This document shows, in pieces, positions 1-7,516 of a stretch of DNA of 64,000 bases. Source of the stretch: Aeromicrobium senzhongii (GTDB lineage: Bacteria; Actinomycetota; Actinomycetes; Propionibacteriales; Nocardioidaceae); the NCBI RefSeq assembly GCF_014334735.1, contig NZ_CP060587.1, forward strand, positions 1,302,001 to 1,366,000. The letters run 5' to 3'. The translations under genes and the position numbers were made by a program. The notes below the pieces were generated by a model. It ran no database searches, was not told where the DNA came from, and saw only the letters and a program-made list of their open reading frames with translations. Position 1 is the first letter of the stretch, and each line of letters starts with the position of its first letter.

Positions 1-297
1 GACCTCGATGCGGACGTCGTGCGTCGCGGCGGCCGCCTGCGCGGCCTGCGGCACGTCGACCTTCGCGTGGTAGGCGTCGGTCAGCAGCAGCGGCACGACG
101 ACGATCTCGCCGAAGCCCTCGGCGGCGAGTCGCTCGACGACCTCGTCGAGGCTCGGGCCGCACAGGTCGAGGTAGGCGGTCTCGACACGCAGGTCGGGAC
201 GCATGCAGGCCACCACCTCCGTGAGGGCGTTGATGGTGTCGGCCGATCGCGGATCGCGGCTGCCATGAGCCAGGGCGATCAATGCGGGTGCGGTCAT
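1..297 (-). CDS. Sirohydrochlorin chelatase, partial at window edge
   Basis: The 99 visible N-terminal codons begin MTAPALIALAHGSRDP, with the LxAHGSRD motif of CbiX/SirB chelatases, followed by AYLDLCGPSLDEVV and VVPLLLTDAYHAKVD, which carries the second metal-site histidine. The family inserts iron (or cobalt) into sirohydrochlorin in the cytoplasm, which would complete siroheme for the sulfite reductase two genes upstream. The ATG has a good GGGAGG ribosome site and overlaps the stop of the preceding gene by four bases (TCAT on the plus strand at 294-297), so the three genes are translationally coupled. The C-terminus lies outside the window. Confidence 0.88.
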   Translation of the reverse strand, partial: MTAPALIALAHGSRDPRSADTINALTEVVACMRPDLRVETAYLDLCGPSLDEVVERLAAEGFGEIVVVPLLLTDAYHAKVDVPQAAQAAAATHDVRIEV

Positions 298-482
298 CGT
301 GCGTTCCTCCCTTCCTGCGGTGCTGTGGTGGTGTCGGTGTGGCGGGCCAGATGGCCCAGGAACTTGAGGCGGAAGGCTCGCAGACAGCTGCGGCACTCCC
401 ACTCGCCGTGCGTCTCGCCGTGCGGACGGAGGTTCTCGTCGGCGCAGTACGGGCACGAGTAGGGGACCAGTCGCTCACTCAT
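294..482 (-). CDS. Small zinc-ribbon protein of the sulfite reductase operon
   Basis: A 62-residue protein with CPYC near residues 10-13 and CRSC near residues 35-38, a paired CxxC arrangement that would bind one zinc or an iron-sulfur cluster. Its start overlaps the sirA stop and its stop overlaps the chelatase start by four bases each, so it belongs to the same transcript. A short Cys-pair protein at this position next to sulfite reductase is familiar in other actinobacteria, but I know of no assigned function. A role in electron transfer or assembly of the reductase is only inference from position. Confidence 0.8.
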   Translation of the reverse strand: MSERLVPYSCPYCADENLRPHGETHGEWECRSCLRAFRLKFLGHLARHTDTTTAPQEGRNAR

Positions 483-2155
483 CGCAGCAGCTCCTCGTCG
501 GCGCGGGCGACCCAGCGAGCGAAGGACTCGCCCTGGTCGCGGTTGGCCAGGTACGTGCGCGACAGCTTCTCGACGTAGTCGGGCAGCTGGTCGCCGGTGA
601 CCTTGTGGGCCCGGAGCTTGCGGCCGAAGCCGGCATCCATGCCCAGAGCGCCACCGAGGTGGACCTGGAACCCCTCGACCTGGCGGCCGTCGTCGTCCAG
701 GACGAGCTGGCCCTTCAGTCCGATGTCGGCGGTCTGGATGCGCGCGCACGAGTTGGGGCAGCCGTTCACGTTCACCGTGATCGGCGTGTCCAGCTCGGGC
801 ACGCGCTGCTCGAGCTCGTCGATGAGCTGGGCCGCGCGGTCCTTGGTGTTGACGATCGCGAGCTTGCAGTACTCGATGCCGGTGCAGGCCATCGTGTGCT
901 GGCGCCAGGCCGAGGGCCGCGCATGCAGGCCGAGGTCGGCCAGGGCGGCCACGAGCGACTCGACCTGGGCCTCCTCGACGTCGAGCACGATGATCTTCTG
1001 CATCGGTGTCAGCGCGATCCGAGCCGAGCCATGCGCCTCGACGACATCGGCGAGCTGCTGGAGCATCGGTCCGGAGATCCGGCCCACCGTGGTGGCCGCG
1101 CCGACGTAGTAACGGCCGTCGACCTGACGGTGCACACCCACGTGGTCGACGGGGGTGTCGGGAACCGGGGGAGCGTCGAGGTCGATGAGCGCGCGCTCGA
1201 GGTACTCGGTCTCGAGGACCTCGCGGAACTTCTCGATGCCCCAGTCCTGGACGAGGAACTTCAGGCGGGCACGCGACCGCAGGCGGCGGTAGCCGTAGTC
1301 GCGGAAGATGCTGATGATGCCCTCCCATACGGCGGGCACCTCGTCGAGGGGGACCCAGGCGCCCAGCCGCTTGGCCAGGTGGGGGTTCGTCGAGAGGCCG
1401 CCACCGACCCACACGTCGAAGCCGGCGCCGTGCTCGGGGTGGATCGCACCGATGAAGGCCACGTCGTTGATCTGCGGGACGACGTCATGCCCCGGGTGGC
1501 CGCTGATGGCCGACTTGAACTTGCGCGGCAGGTTCGAGAAGGCCTGGTCGCCGATGTAGCGGCTCTCGATCGCGTCGATCGCGGGGCGCCCGTCGATGAT
1601 CTCGTCGGTGGAGACACCGGCGACGGGGCTGCCCAGGATGACGCGCGGGCAATCGCCGCAGGCCTCCTGCGTGGACAGCCCGACCGACTCGAGGCGCTGC
1701 CAGATCGTCGGCACGTCGCGGACGTCGATCCAGTGGAACTGGATGTTCTGCCGGTCGGTGACGTCGGCGGTGCCGCGGCCGAAGTCGACCGAGACGTCGG
1801 CGATCGCGCGCAGCTGCTCCAGCGAGAGCTGTCCGCCGTCGATGCGCACGCGCATCATGAAGCGGTCGGCATCCAACTCTTCGGGCTCGAGCGTGGCGGT
1901 CCTGCCGCCGTCGATGCCGGCCTTGCGCTGGGTGTAGAGGCCCCACCAGCGGAACCGGCCGCGCAGGTCGCCGCCGTCGATGCTCTCGAAGCCGCGGTGC
2001 GCGTAGATGTTCTCGATGCGGGCGCGCACGTTGAGCGGGTTGTCGTCCTTCTTGGACTGCTCGTTGGCGTTGAGCGGCTCGCGGTAGCCCAGGGCCCACT
2101 GGCCCTCGCCCTTACGGCGGCGGGGACGAGCAGGTGCGGCTGAAGTGGAGGTCAT
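479..2155 (-). CDS. sirA: Ferredoxin-dependent sulfite reductase (nitrite/sulfite reductase family)
   Basis: This 558-residue protein has the duplicated ferredoxin-like and siroheme/4Fe-4S domains of the family. The cluster ligands are visible as CTGIEYC (Cys424 and Cys430) and CPNSC (Cys466 and Cys470). It reduces sulfite to sulfide with ferredoxin for cysteine synthesis. Tyr74 in WWGLYTQR and Cys166 in EACGDCPR are separated by 92 residues, the same spacing as the covalent Tyr69-Cys161 pair described in the M. tuberculosis enzyme, so the crosslink is probably present. The length is full. It is the first structural gene after a Cys leader peptide and is coupled to the zinc-ribbon and chelatase genes. 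No cysH is seen here; it may lie to the left. Confidence 0.95.
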   Translation of the reverse strand: MTSTSAAPARPRRRKGEGQWALGYREPLNANEQSKKDDNPLNVRARIENIYAHRGFESIDGGDLRGRFRWWGLYTQRKAGIDGGRTATLEPEELDADRFMMRVRIDGGQLSLEQLRAIADVSVDFGRGTADVTDRQNIQFHWIDVRDVPTIWQRLESVGLSTQEACGDCPRVILGSPVAGVSTDEIIDGRPAIDAIESRYIGDQAFSNLPRKFKSAISGHPGHDVVPQINDVAFIGAIHPEHGAGFDVWVGGGLSTNPHLAKRLGAWVPLDEVPAVWEGIISIFRDYGYRRLRSRARLKFLVQDWGIEKFREVLETEYLERALIDLDAPPVPDTPVDHVGVHRQVDGRYYVGAATTVGRISGPMLQQLADVVEAHGSARIALTPMQKIIVLDVEEAQVESLVAALADLGLHARPSAWRQHTMACTGIEYCKLAIVNTKDRAAQLIDELEQRVPELDTPITVNVNGCPNSCARIQTADIGLKGQLVLDDDGRQVEGFQVHLGGALGMDAGFGRKLRAHKVTGDQLPDYVEKLSRTYLANRDQGESFARWVARADEELLR

Positions 2156-2223
2156 GGTGCTCTCTGTCGCGTGGCTGGTGCGCGGGCGTCGTCGCCTCGG
2201 CGCGGGGACTGCGGGCAGGCAGG

Positions 2224-2304
2224 ATCAACGACACATCATCGAGCGCGCACGACCGAGGTCGACGTGGAGTCGTTCCACGAGCCATACGGTCTGTGCGGCG
2301 AGCA
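2224..2304 (-). CDS. Cysteine-type leader peptide upstream of sirA
   Basis: A 26-codon reading frame starting ATG at 2304 and ending RLHVDLGRARSMMCR-stop, 68 bases before sirA. The RLHVDLxR...CR tail matches the short proteins annotated as putative leader peptides before sulfur genes in many actinobacteria, and cysteine-coding leaderless leaders before sulfite reductase operons act as cysteine-responsive attenuators in mycobacteria. A -10-like CAGACT sits six bases before the ATG, so the transcript is probably leaderless. A GTG two codons earlier (GTG TGC ATG) is an alternative start that would add one more Cys. I see no convincing Rho-independent terminator between it and sirA, so control is more likely translational coupling or Rho. 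Confidence 0.75.
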
Positions 2305-2310
2305 TGCACA

Positions 2311-2340
2311 CAGTCTGTCCACTGAGACGTCTGTCCACCA
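2311..2340 (-). promoter_or_regulatory. Putative promoter of the sir operon with direct repeats
   Basis: On the minus strand TTGGTG (2335-2340) and CAGACT (2311-2316) are separated by 18 bases, and CAGACT ends six bases before the leader peptide ATG. The same stretch holds two copies of GTCTGTCCAC (plus-strand sense, 2312-2321 and 2328-2337) with a 16-base period, which could be a regulator site overlapping the promoter. Both elements are weak matches to consensus. Confidence 0.45.
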
Positions 2341-2419
2341 AGCGGACGTCTCGAATGGCGAGACGGTTGTCCGCACTGCAAGACGAACGGAGAGCTTCGC
2401 TTGGGATTCCAGCGAAAAT

Positions 2420-4063
2420 TCACACGGCCGGTTGGGCCCTCTCGACGATCGCCTCCAGATCGAGTCCGCGGGGCAGGGTGCCGAAGGTGCCTGCCCACTG
2501 GCCGCCGAGCCGTGAGGCGCAGAACGCGTCGGCCGCCGCAGGGGTGGAGTACCGGATCATCAACGCCCCCTGCAAGATGGCCGCCATCCGCGACGCCAGC
2601 CAGCGCGCCGAGGCCGCGGCGTCGTGGGGGTCGGCCAGCCGCTGGAGGACCTCGGACACGGCGGCGTCGAGCCGGGCGTCCTCGCCGCGGACCGTGCCGA
2701 CCTCGGTGCGCCAGGCCTCGAGGGCGCCGTCCTCGCGCGAGAGCGCCCGCAGGACGTCGAGGGCGTTCACGTTGCCGCTGCCCTCCCAGATCGAGTTCAG
2801 GGGCGACTCGCGGAACAGCAGTGGCATGCCCGACTCCTCGGCATAGCCGTTGCCGCCGAGGCACTCCAGCGCCTCGCCGACCATCATCGGCGTGCGCTTG
2901 CAGACCCAGTACTTCTCCAGGGCCAGTCCGATGCGCCGCAGGTTGCGCTCGTGCTCGTCGTCGGGGCGGTCCATGGCGGCGGCGAGTCGCAGTCCCGCGA
3001 GCATGCCGGCCTCGGACTCGAGCGCCAGGTCGGCCAGCACGCCGACCATGGCGGGCTGGTCGATCAGGCGGGCGCCGAAGGCCGACCGGTGTCGAGCGTG
3101 CCAGGCCGCCTCGGCGAACGCCTTGCGCATGATCGAGGCCGATCCGAGGATGCAGTCCATCCGCGTGGCCGAGACCATCTCGAGGATCGTGCGGATCCCA
3201 CGACCCTCCTCGCCCAGGCGCACGGCCCACGTGTCCTCGAACTCCAGCTCGCTGGAGGCGTTCGACTTGTTGCCCAGCTTGTCCTTGAGGCGCACGATCG
3301 TCAGCGGATTGCGCGAGCCGTCGGGCAGCACGCGCGGGACGACGAAGCACGTGGAGCCGGCGTCGGTCTGGGCCAGGACGAGGAACACGTCGTTCATCGC
3401 CGCCGAGGTGAACCACTTGTGGCCCGTGAGTCGGTACTCGCCCCGGACGTCCGTGGCCTTGGCCAAGGTGCTGTTGATGCGCAGGTCCGAGCCGCCCTGC
3501 TTCTCGGTCATGCCCATGCCGGCGAGGAGGCCCGCCTTGTCCTGCGGAGCGCGCAGGCCGAAGTCGTAGGTGGTGGAGGCCAGGCCGGGGGTCCACTGCG
3601 CCGCGAGCTCGGGGTCGGTGCGCAGGGCCGGGACGACCGCGTACGTCATTGTGATCGGGCACATGTGTCCCTGTTCGACCTGGCCCCAGGTGTAGAAGCC
3701 CGCAGCGCGGCGCAGGTGAGCCGCCGGCCGGTCGGACGTCCACGGCTCGGCGGTGAGGCCGAAGCCGACGCCGCGCTCCATCAGCCAGTGCCACGAGGGG
3801 TGGAAGCGGATCTCGTCGATCCGCCGGCCGAACCGGTCGACCGGCTCGTGGACCGGCAGATAGGCATTGGCCAGGTGCCAGTGTTCCCGTGCCTCGGCGG
3901 TGCCGGCCAGTGCGCCGATGGGCTCGAGGTAGGTATGGATCTGGCCCGCCTGGTCCGCGCCGAGGGCGCGAACCGCATCCATCAGGGGGAGGTCCGCCGT
4001 CGCGATGTTGACGTCGTCGAAGGGCACGGCCTGGTTCTCGGGGATGCGCTGCACGGGATCCAT
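2420..4063 (-). CDS. AidB-like acyl-CoA dehydrogenase
   Basis: A 547-residue flavoprotein of the AidB branch of acyl-CoA dehydrogenases, longer than the usual 380-400 residues because of the extended N-terminus (about residues 1-180) typical of that branch. GMGMTEKQGGSD (about 182-193) is the FAD-contact motif, followed by LTGHKWFTSAAMND, and GGNGYAEES with SIWEGSGNVNALD near the C-terminus closes the dehydrogenase domain. AidB-type proteins bind DNA and show weak isovaleryl-CoA dehydrogenase activity in E. coli; a role in alkylation tolerance or acyl-CoA oxidation here is not decided by the sequence. It stands alone, with its own leaderless-type promoter, divergent from the XRE gene. Confidence 0.88.
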   Translation of the reverse strand: MDPVQRIPENQAVPFDDVNIATADLPLMDAVRALGADQAGQIHTYLEPIGALAGTAEAREHWHLANAYLPVHEPVDRFGRRIDEIRFHPSWHWLMERGVGFGLTAEPWTSDRPAAHLRRAAGFYTWGQVEQGHMCPITMTYAVVPALRTDPELAAQWTPGLASTTYDFGLRAPQDKAGLLAGMGMTEKQGGSDLRINSTLAKATDVRGEYRLTGHKWFTSAAMNDVFLVLAQTDAGSTCFVVPRVLPDGSRNPLTIVRLKDKLGNKSNASSELEFEDTWAVRLGEEGRGIRTILEMVSATRMDCILGSASIMRKAFAEAAWHARHRSAFGARLIDQPAMVGVLADLALESEAGMLAGLRLAAAMDRPDDEHERNLRRIGLALEKYWVCKRTPMMVGEALECLGGNGYAEESGMPLLFRESPLNSIWEGSGNVNALDVLRALSREDGALEAWRTEVGTVRGEDARLDAAVSEVLQRLADPHDAAASARWLASRMAAILQGALMIRYSTPAAADAFCASRLGGQWAGTFGTLPRGLDLEAIVERAQPAV

Positions 4064-4069
4064 GGGCCC

Positions 4070-4075
4070 ACCGTA
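4070..4075 (-). promoter_or_regulatory. Leaderless -10 box for the AidB-like gene
   Basis: TACGGT on the minus strand followed by exactly six bases and then the ATG at 4063. No ribosome site precedes this ATG. Confidence 0.55.
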
Positions 4076-4109
4076 GAACGTGACGCGGACAACAGGTCGG
4101 CCATTGCAC

Positions 4110-4135
4110 GCGTGCTATGGACACGCATAGCACGC
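4110..4135. promoter_or_regulatory. Palindromic operator between divergent aidB-like and XRE genes
   Basis: A perfect 10-base inverted repeat, GCGTGCTATG (4110-4119) and CATAGCACGC (4126-4135), around a 6-base spacer. It sits just upstream of the -10 box of the XRE gene (4142-4147), where a bound repressor would block RNA polymerase, so autoregulation by that XRE protein is the simplest reading. It could also affect the divergent gene 47 bases away. Confidence 0.65.
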
Positions 4136-4141
4136 ATGCGA

Positions 4142-4147
4142 TACCGT
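4142..4147 (+). promoter_or_regulatory. Leaderless -10 box for the XRE gene
   Basis: TACCGT followed by six bases and then ATG at 4154; no ribosome site lies between them. Confidence 0.5.
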
Positions 4148-4153
4148 CCCGGC

Positions 4154-4405
4154 ATGCGAGGACCGATCGAGCACGACCACTTCTACGAGGGCATCGCCCA
4201 GCAGGTGGTGGAGCAGCGCACGCTGCGTCGACTCTCGCAGCGTGAGCTGGCCGACCTGTGCGGCACGACCCAATCGGCCATCGCCCGATTCGAGTCCGGC
4301 TCACGCCCGCCGAAACTCGACACCCTGCTGCGCATCGCCGCTGCACTCGACTGCGAGCTGAACGTGACGTTCCGCCCTCGCACCCGACCCGTGAAGGAGT
4401 CCTGA
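4154..4405 (+). CDS. Small XRE-family helix-turn-helix regulator
   Basis: An 83-residue protein that is almost entirely one HTH domain: RRLSQRELADLCGTTQSAIA with ARFESG occupies residues 25-49, followed by TLLRIAAALDCELNV. It has no sensor domain, so it resembles stand-alone Cro/C1-type repressors or antitoxin-like regulators. Its TGA overlaps the ATG of the next gene (TGATG), so the two are coupled. The palindrome at 4110-4135 upstream is the likely binding site. No toxin-like partner is recognisable; the partner is the membrane protein downstream. Confidence 0.85.
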   Translation: MRGPIEHDHFYEGIAQQVVEQRTLRRLSQRELADLCGTTQSAIARFESGSRPPKLDTLLRIAAALDCELNVTFRPRTRPVKES

Positions 4406-5313
4406 TGAGCACCCGAGTCGACACCGAGGAGATCGCGACCACACGCAGCGAACGCGTGCTGGCGGTCGTCCTCGCGCTGTTCCTGTTGGTGGGAACCGTC
4501 TGGTTCTACGTCCAGGTGCCCGAGTGGGTCGACGACGCGCTGTCACAGGGCGACACCTCCTCGCTGAACGCCGCGGAGTCGATCGAGAACGAGAAGGACG
4601 AGGCACGCTGGGCCGCCGAGTCGGCCCGGGACGACGCCCAGGCGGCGCTCAACCTGGAGCGTGAGGAGTACAAGGTGGCGCTGCAGGAGGGCAGCGGCGT
4701 CGCCGAGGCGCGAGCCGACTACGACGAGGCGAAGGTGGAGTACAACCGTCGTCAGGCCGAGCTGAAGCAGGCGAACGCCGAGTGGGACGCGGCGTCGCAG
4801 AAGGCGGATGAGGCGCGTGCGCACCAGGAGCGCGCGAGCCGCTCCGGGTCGAGCGCATGGCTGGTGGCCGGCATCCGGCTGGTCTTCATCGCCGGCTGGA
4901 TGGTCGGTGCCTATCAGCTGCTCGCATGGTTGCGCCGGCGCGAATCGCGCTACGTCACGCTCGTGTACTCCGGTGCGATCGTCGGCGCGGTCATGGCGCT
5001 GGTCTTCGCCGTGGACTACATCACCGACTACATCGACCCGCTGGACCTCGGCCCGTTCGTGCTCTCGGCGATCGGCGTCGTCGCGACCGTCATCGCGTTC
5101 CGTGTCCTGCAGCGCTACCTGGCCGCGAGGCTGCCAGGCCGCCGGGTGCGCAAGGGGGAGTGCCCGTTCTGCGGCTTCCCGCTGCGCGAGGCGGGGCTGG
5201 CGGACGGTCCTCACTGCGGCGGGTGTGGGCGCGACGTCGTGGCGCCGTGCTCGACGTGTCATGCGCCGCGACGCGTGGGCTCGTCGTTCTGCGCCCGCTG
5301 CGGCACGGCGTGA
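4405..5313 (+). CDS. Membrane protein with coiled coil and C-terminal zinc ribbons
   Basis: A 302-residue protein of unknown function. Visible order: one N-terminal membrane segment (about 18-38), a charged Ala/Glu-rich coiled coil (about 55-145), three membrane segments (about 152-175, 183-205, 216-236) and a cytoplasmic tail with four CxxC pairs (Cys253/256, 271/274, 282/285, 296/299), the pattern of a double zinc ribbon. By topology the coiled coil would lie outside the membrane. The start overlaps the XRE stop by one base. The pairing with a small regulator and the zinc ribbons suggest a stress or envelope-sensing module, but that is inference. Confidence 0.82.
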   Translation: MSTRVDTEEIATTRSERVLAVVLALFLLVGTVWFYVQVPEWVDDALSQGDTSSLNAAESIENEKDEARWAAESARDDAQAALNLEREEYKVALQEGSGVAEARADYDEAKVEYNRRQAELKQANAEWDAASQKADEARAHQERASRSGSSAWLVAGIRLVFIAGWMVGAYQLLAWLRRRESRYVTLVYSGAIVGAVMALVFAVDYITDYIDPLDLGPFVLSAIGVVATVIAFRVLQRYLAARLPGRRVRKGECPFCGFPLREAGLADGPHCGGCGRDVVAPCSTCHAPRRVGSSFCARCGTA

Positions 5314-5319
5314 CGGCCG

Positions 5320-6075
5320 TCAGACGCGGGTGAAGCGCTCCGACAGGTCCGAGTTCTGCAGGACCTGGTCGCGCAGGAACCGGCTGCCCTCGTTGTTGGG
5401 GTGAATGCCGTCCGGGGCCTGCTCGAGGTTCAGCGGGCTGGTCTTCACCCACGTGAACCCGTACCGCTCGGCGGCGTCGCGCACGATCGGCCGGATGATG
5501 CGGCCCTTGCGTGCCTTGGACGTTCCCCAGGGGCTCATGACGTAGACGTCGGCGCGCGGGTGGTCCAGCTGGTCCCACACCTCGGCGAGATCGGCGAAGA
5601 ATGCGTCGGCGGCCGACTCGATCTGCGTGCGGGTGGCCTCGACCAGGCGGCCGTCGGCGGTGCAGCGGCGCCAGTCGTTGCGACCACCTTCGACCACCAT
5701 GATGCGCGGACGGGCCGTGGCCACGGTGTCGAGCCGGGCGCGGTAGCGGGTGCGATCACAGGCGACGCCGCGGGACAGGAACCCGGTGCCCCCTTCGGCC
5801 ACCACCTGCGGCTCGAGCCCGAGATCCTGGGCCACCATCGCCCACCAGCCGGGATAACGGCTGCGCCGGTCGCCGTAGTACGAGGAGTAGGAGTCGCCGA
5901 CCACCAGCATCGTGGCCCGCTCCGCCGCGGCGGTCGGGGTGATCGTGGCCGGTGCAGCCGCCGGGGACCCGGGGGCCGCGGCGCCGGCGCTGGTGACCAG
6001 GGCCGCCAGGGTGGAGGCGATGCTGAGGACGACGAATCCGGCACGACGGCGGGGCCAGTGGGCACGGGACGTCAC
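5320..6075 (-). CDS. Secreted SGNH/GDSL-type hydrolase
   Basis: Starting at GTG 6075, which has GGAGGA eight bases upstream, the protein has 251 residues and a signal sequence: RRR at 9-11, hydrophobic core about 13-30, Ala-rich cleavage region about 31-42. SGNH blocks are intact: GDS at 60-62 (nucleophile Ser62), GGTG near 95-98, GGRND with Asn133, and DGIHPN with Asp222 and His225. The family cleaves ester bonds in lipids or carbohydrates; the substrate cannot be told. An upstream in-frame ATG at 6120 would add 15 residues but has no ribosome site. It converges with the membrane/zinc-ribbon gene, six bases apart. Confidence 0.85.
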   Translation of the reverse strand: MTSRAHWPRRRAGFVVLSIASTLAALVTSAGAAAPGSPAAAPATITPTAAAERATMLVVGDSYSSYYGDRRSRYPGWWAMVAQDLGLEPQVVAEGGTGFLSRGVACDRTRYRARLDTVATARPRIMVVEGGRNDWRRCTADGRLVEATRTQIESAADAFFADLAEVWDQLDHPRADVYVMSPWGTSKARKGRIIRPIVRDAAERYGFTWVKTSPLNLEQAPDGIHPNNEGSRFLRDQVLQNSDLSERFTRV

Positions 6076-6244
6076 GCCAGATCCTCCAATGGGTCGTACC
6101 GATGAGTGGGGCGACGACAACGACCCGAGTCGCGGTCACCGGCGAGTCATGATCATACGCCGTGCCGCGCCGAGGTCCATGCAGGTGCATCCGTGAGGAG
6201 TGAGGTGCCCGAGGCCGCGCCTCGGCAGTCGGGGAATCATGCAA

Positions 6245-6278
6245 GAAGGCGCCGGAATCTGTGGATTCCGACGCCTTC
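6245..6278 (-). terminator. Terminator of the Gly-Cys-Val tRNA operon
   Basis: Stem arms 6245-6259 and 6264-6278 pair as GAAGGCG-x-CGGAATC with GATTCCG-x-CGCCTTC around a 4-base loop, one mismatch only, six bases past the 3' end of tRNA-Val. The T-run is short. It could also stop readthrough on the plus strand. Confidence 0.75.
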
Positions 6279-6284
6279 GTCTTG

Positions 6285-6356
6285 TGGGCGATACTGGGTT
6301 TGAACCAGTGACCTCTTCCGTGTCAGGGAAGCGCGCTACCGCTGCGCCAATCGCCC
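6285..6356 (-). tRNA. tRNA-Val (GAC anticodon)
   Basis: A 72-base cloverleaf. Acceptor GGGCGAT pairs with ATCGCCC, discriminator A; D arm GCGCAGCGGTAGCGC; anticodon stem CTTCC/GGAAG with loop CTGACAC, so the anticodon is GAC; T arm CTGG-TTCAAAC-CCAG. CCA is not encoded. It is last in a three-tRNA operon. Confidence 0.95.
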
Positions 6357-6380
6357 GTGGTTATTCATTTTTTTCCTGCG

Positions 6381-6451
6381 AGGTGGGTACGGGATTTGAA
6401 CCCGTGTAAACGGATTTGCAGTCCGTTGCCTCGCCTCTCGGCCAACCCACC
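6381..6451 (-). tRNA. tRNA-Cys (GCA anticodon)
   Basis: A 71-base cloverleaf with acceptor GGTGGGT/ACCCACC and discriminator U as expected for tRNA-Cys. The anticodon stem ACGGA/TCCGT holds loop CTGCAAA, anticodon GCA. It is the middle gene of the tRNA operon. CCA is not encoded. Confidence 0.95.
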
Positions 6452-6483
6452 GATGGATCATGGGCCTGCCGAGACCCTCTCCG

Positions 6484-6555
6484 AGCGGATGACGGGATTC
6501 GAACCCGCGACCCTCACCTTGGCAAGGTGATGCTCTACCACTGAGCCACATCCGC
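6484..6555 (-). tRNA. tRNA-Gly (GCC anticodon)
   Basis: A 72-base cloverleaf with acceptor GCGGATG/CATCCGC and discriminator U. Anticodon stem TCACC/GGTGA with loop TTGCCAA gives anticodon GCC. It is the first gene of the Gly-Cys-Val operon. CCA is not encoded. Confidence 0.95.
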
Positions 6556-6582
6556 GCTGGCCGTTTTACCGGCCGAGAGAAA

Positions 6583-6611
6583 ACATTAACCGATGTCTTC
6601 CGAGCATCCAA
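6583..6611 (-). promoter_or_regulatory. Promoter of the tRNA operon
   Basis: On the minus strand TTGGAT (6606-6611) and TAATGT (6583-6588) are separated by 17 bases, a good housekeeping promoter placed 28 bases before tRNA-Gly. A GGCCG/CGGCC hairpin follows in the leader. It is back to back with the promoter of the aminotransferase gene. Confidence 0.7.
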
Positions 6612-6624
6612 AACCGGGTCGGCA

Positions 6625-6630
6625 TATGGT
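6625..6630 (+). promoter_or_regulatory. Leaderless -10 box for the class IV aminotransferase
   Basis: TATGGT followed by six bases and then ATG at 6637. Confidence 0.6.
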
Positions 6631-6636
6631 CGATCC

Positions 6637-7470
6637 ATGAAGGCTTGGGTGGATGGGCGCTTGCTGGAATCCCCGCGTGAACGAGCGATCAGCGTGCTCG
6701 ATCACGGACTCGTCGTGGGCGACGGCGTGTTCGAGACGGCGGCGGTGATCGACGGCGAGCCGTTCGCCCTGACGCGTCATCTGGACCGGTTGGTGAGATC
6801 CGCCGAGGGCCTGGGGTTGGCCCGACCCGATGTCGACGCCGTGCGCGAGGGGGTCGCCGCGACGATGGCCGGTCAGGAGCTCCCGTTCGGCCGCATCCGC
6901 ATCACGGTGACGTCCGGGTCCGGGCCCTTGGGGTCACCGCGGGGCGACGCAGGGCTGACGCACGTTGTGGTCACCGAGCCCGCCGAGCGGCCCGGACCGG
7001 TCAGCTCGATCGTCACGGTGCCGTGGACGCGCAACGAGCGTGGCGCACTGGCTGGTCTGAAGACGACCTCCTACGCCGAGAACGCCAAGATGGTCGAGTA
7101 CGCCCACGCTCGAGGTGCCTCCGAGGCCGTCATGGCCAACACGCGCGGCCAGCTGTGCGAGGGGACCGGCTCGAACATCATGTACGTCCGCGACGGGCGA
7201 CTCGTGACGCCGACGCTCGAGTCCGGCTGCCTGGCCGGCATCACGCGTGCACTGGCCATCGAGTGGCTGGCGGGCGAGATCGACGTCGTCGAGGAGGACG
7301 CCCCGTTGGAGGTGCTCTTCGAGGCCGAGGAGGTGATCCTCGTCGGGACCACGCGGACGGTCCAGGCGATCAGTCGTGTCGACGACCGCGAGCTGTCCGC
7401 GCCCGGCCCGATCACCCGGCGGGCCCAGGAGATCTGGCGGCTCAAGGAGGCCGAGTCGACCGACCCGTGA
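6637..7470 (+). CDS. Class IV aminotransferase, probably aminodeoxychorismate lyase
   Basis: A 277-residue fold-type IV PLP enzyme. Lys142 in GLKTTSYAENA is the Schiff-base lysine, Glu175 in CEGTGSNIM contacts the pyridine nitrogen, and VLDHGLVVGDGVFET is the family's N-terminal motif. Length and stand-alone context fit PabC, which converts 4-amino-4-deoxychorismate to p-aminobenzoate and pyruvate for folate synthesis. D-amino acid or branched-chain aminotransferases share the same motifs, and no pabAB lies nearby, so the exact substrate is not certain. Confidence 0.78.
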   Translation: MKAWVDGRLLESPRERAISVLDHGLVVGDGVFETAAVIDGEPFALTRHLDRLVRSAEGLGLARPDVDAVREGVAATMAGQELPFGRIRITVTSGSGPLGSPRGDAGLTHVVVTEPAERPGPVSSIVTVPWTRNERGALAGLKTTSYAENAKMVEYAHARGASEAVMANTRGQLCEGTGSNIMYVRDGRLVTPTLESGCLAGITRALAIEWLAGEIDVVEEDAPLEVLFEAEEVILVGTTRTVQAISRVDDRELSAPGPITRRAQEIWRLKEAESTDP

Positions 7471-7503
7471 CAGTGGCCCGGGGTCGGTGTCAGACGTCGT
7501 CCC

Positions 7504-7509
7504 TAGTGT
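7504..7509 (+). promoter_or_regulatory. Leaderless -10 box for the DUF222/HNH gene
   Basis: TAGTGT followed by seven bases and then ATG at 7517; this fixes the start rather than the longer frame that begins inside the preceding gene. Confidence 0.55.
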
Positions 7510-7516
7510 CGTTTCC

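Noticed and set aside
2112..4442. 776-codon frame on the minus strand across the aidB-like gene and sirA leader
   Set aside because: High GC leaves long shadow frames; composition is Arg/Pro-rich without domain signals, and the 547-residue dehydrogenase explains the region.
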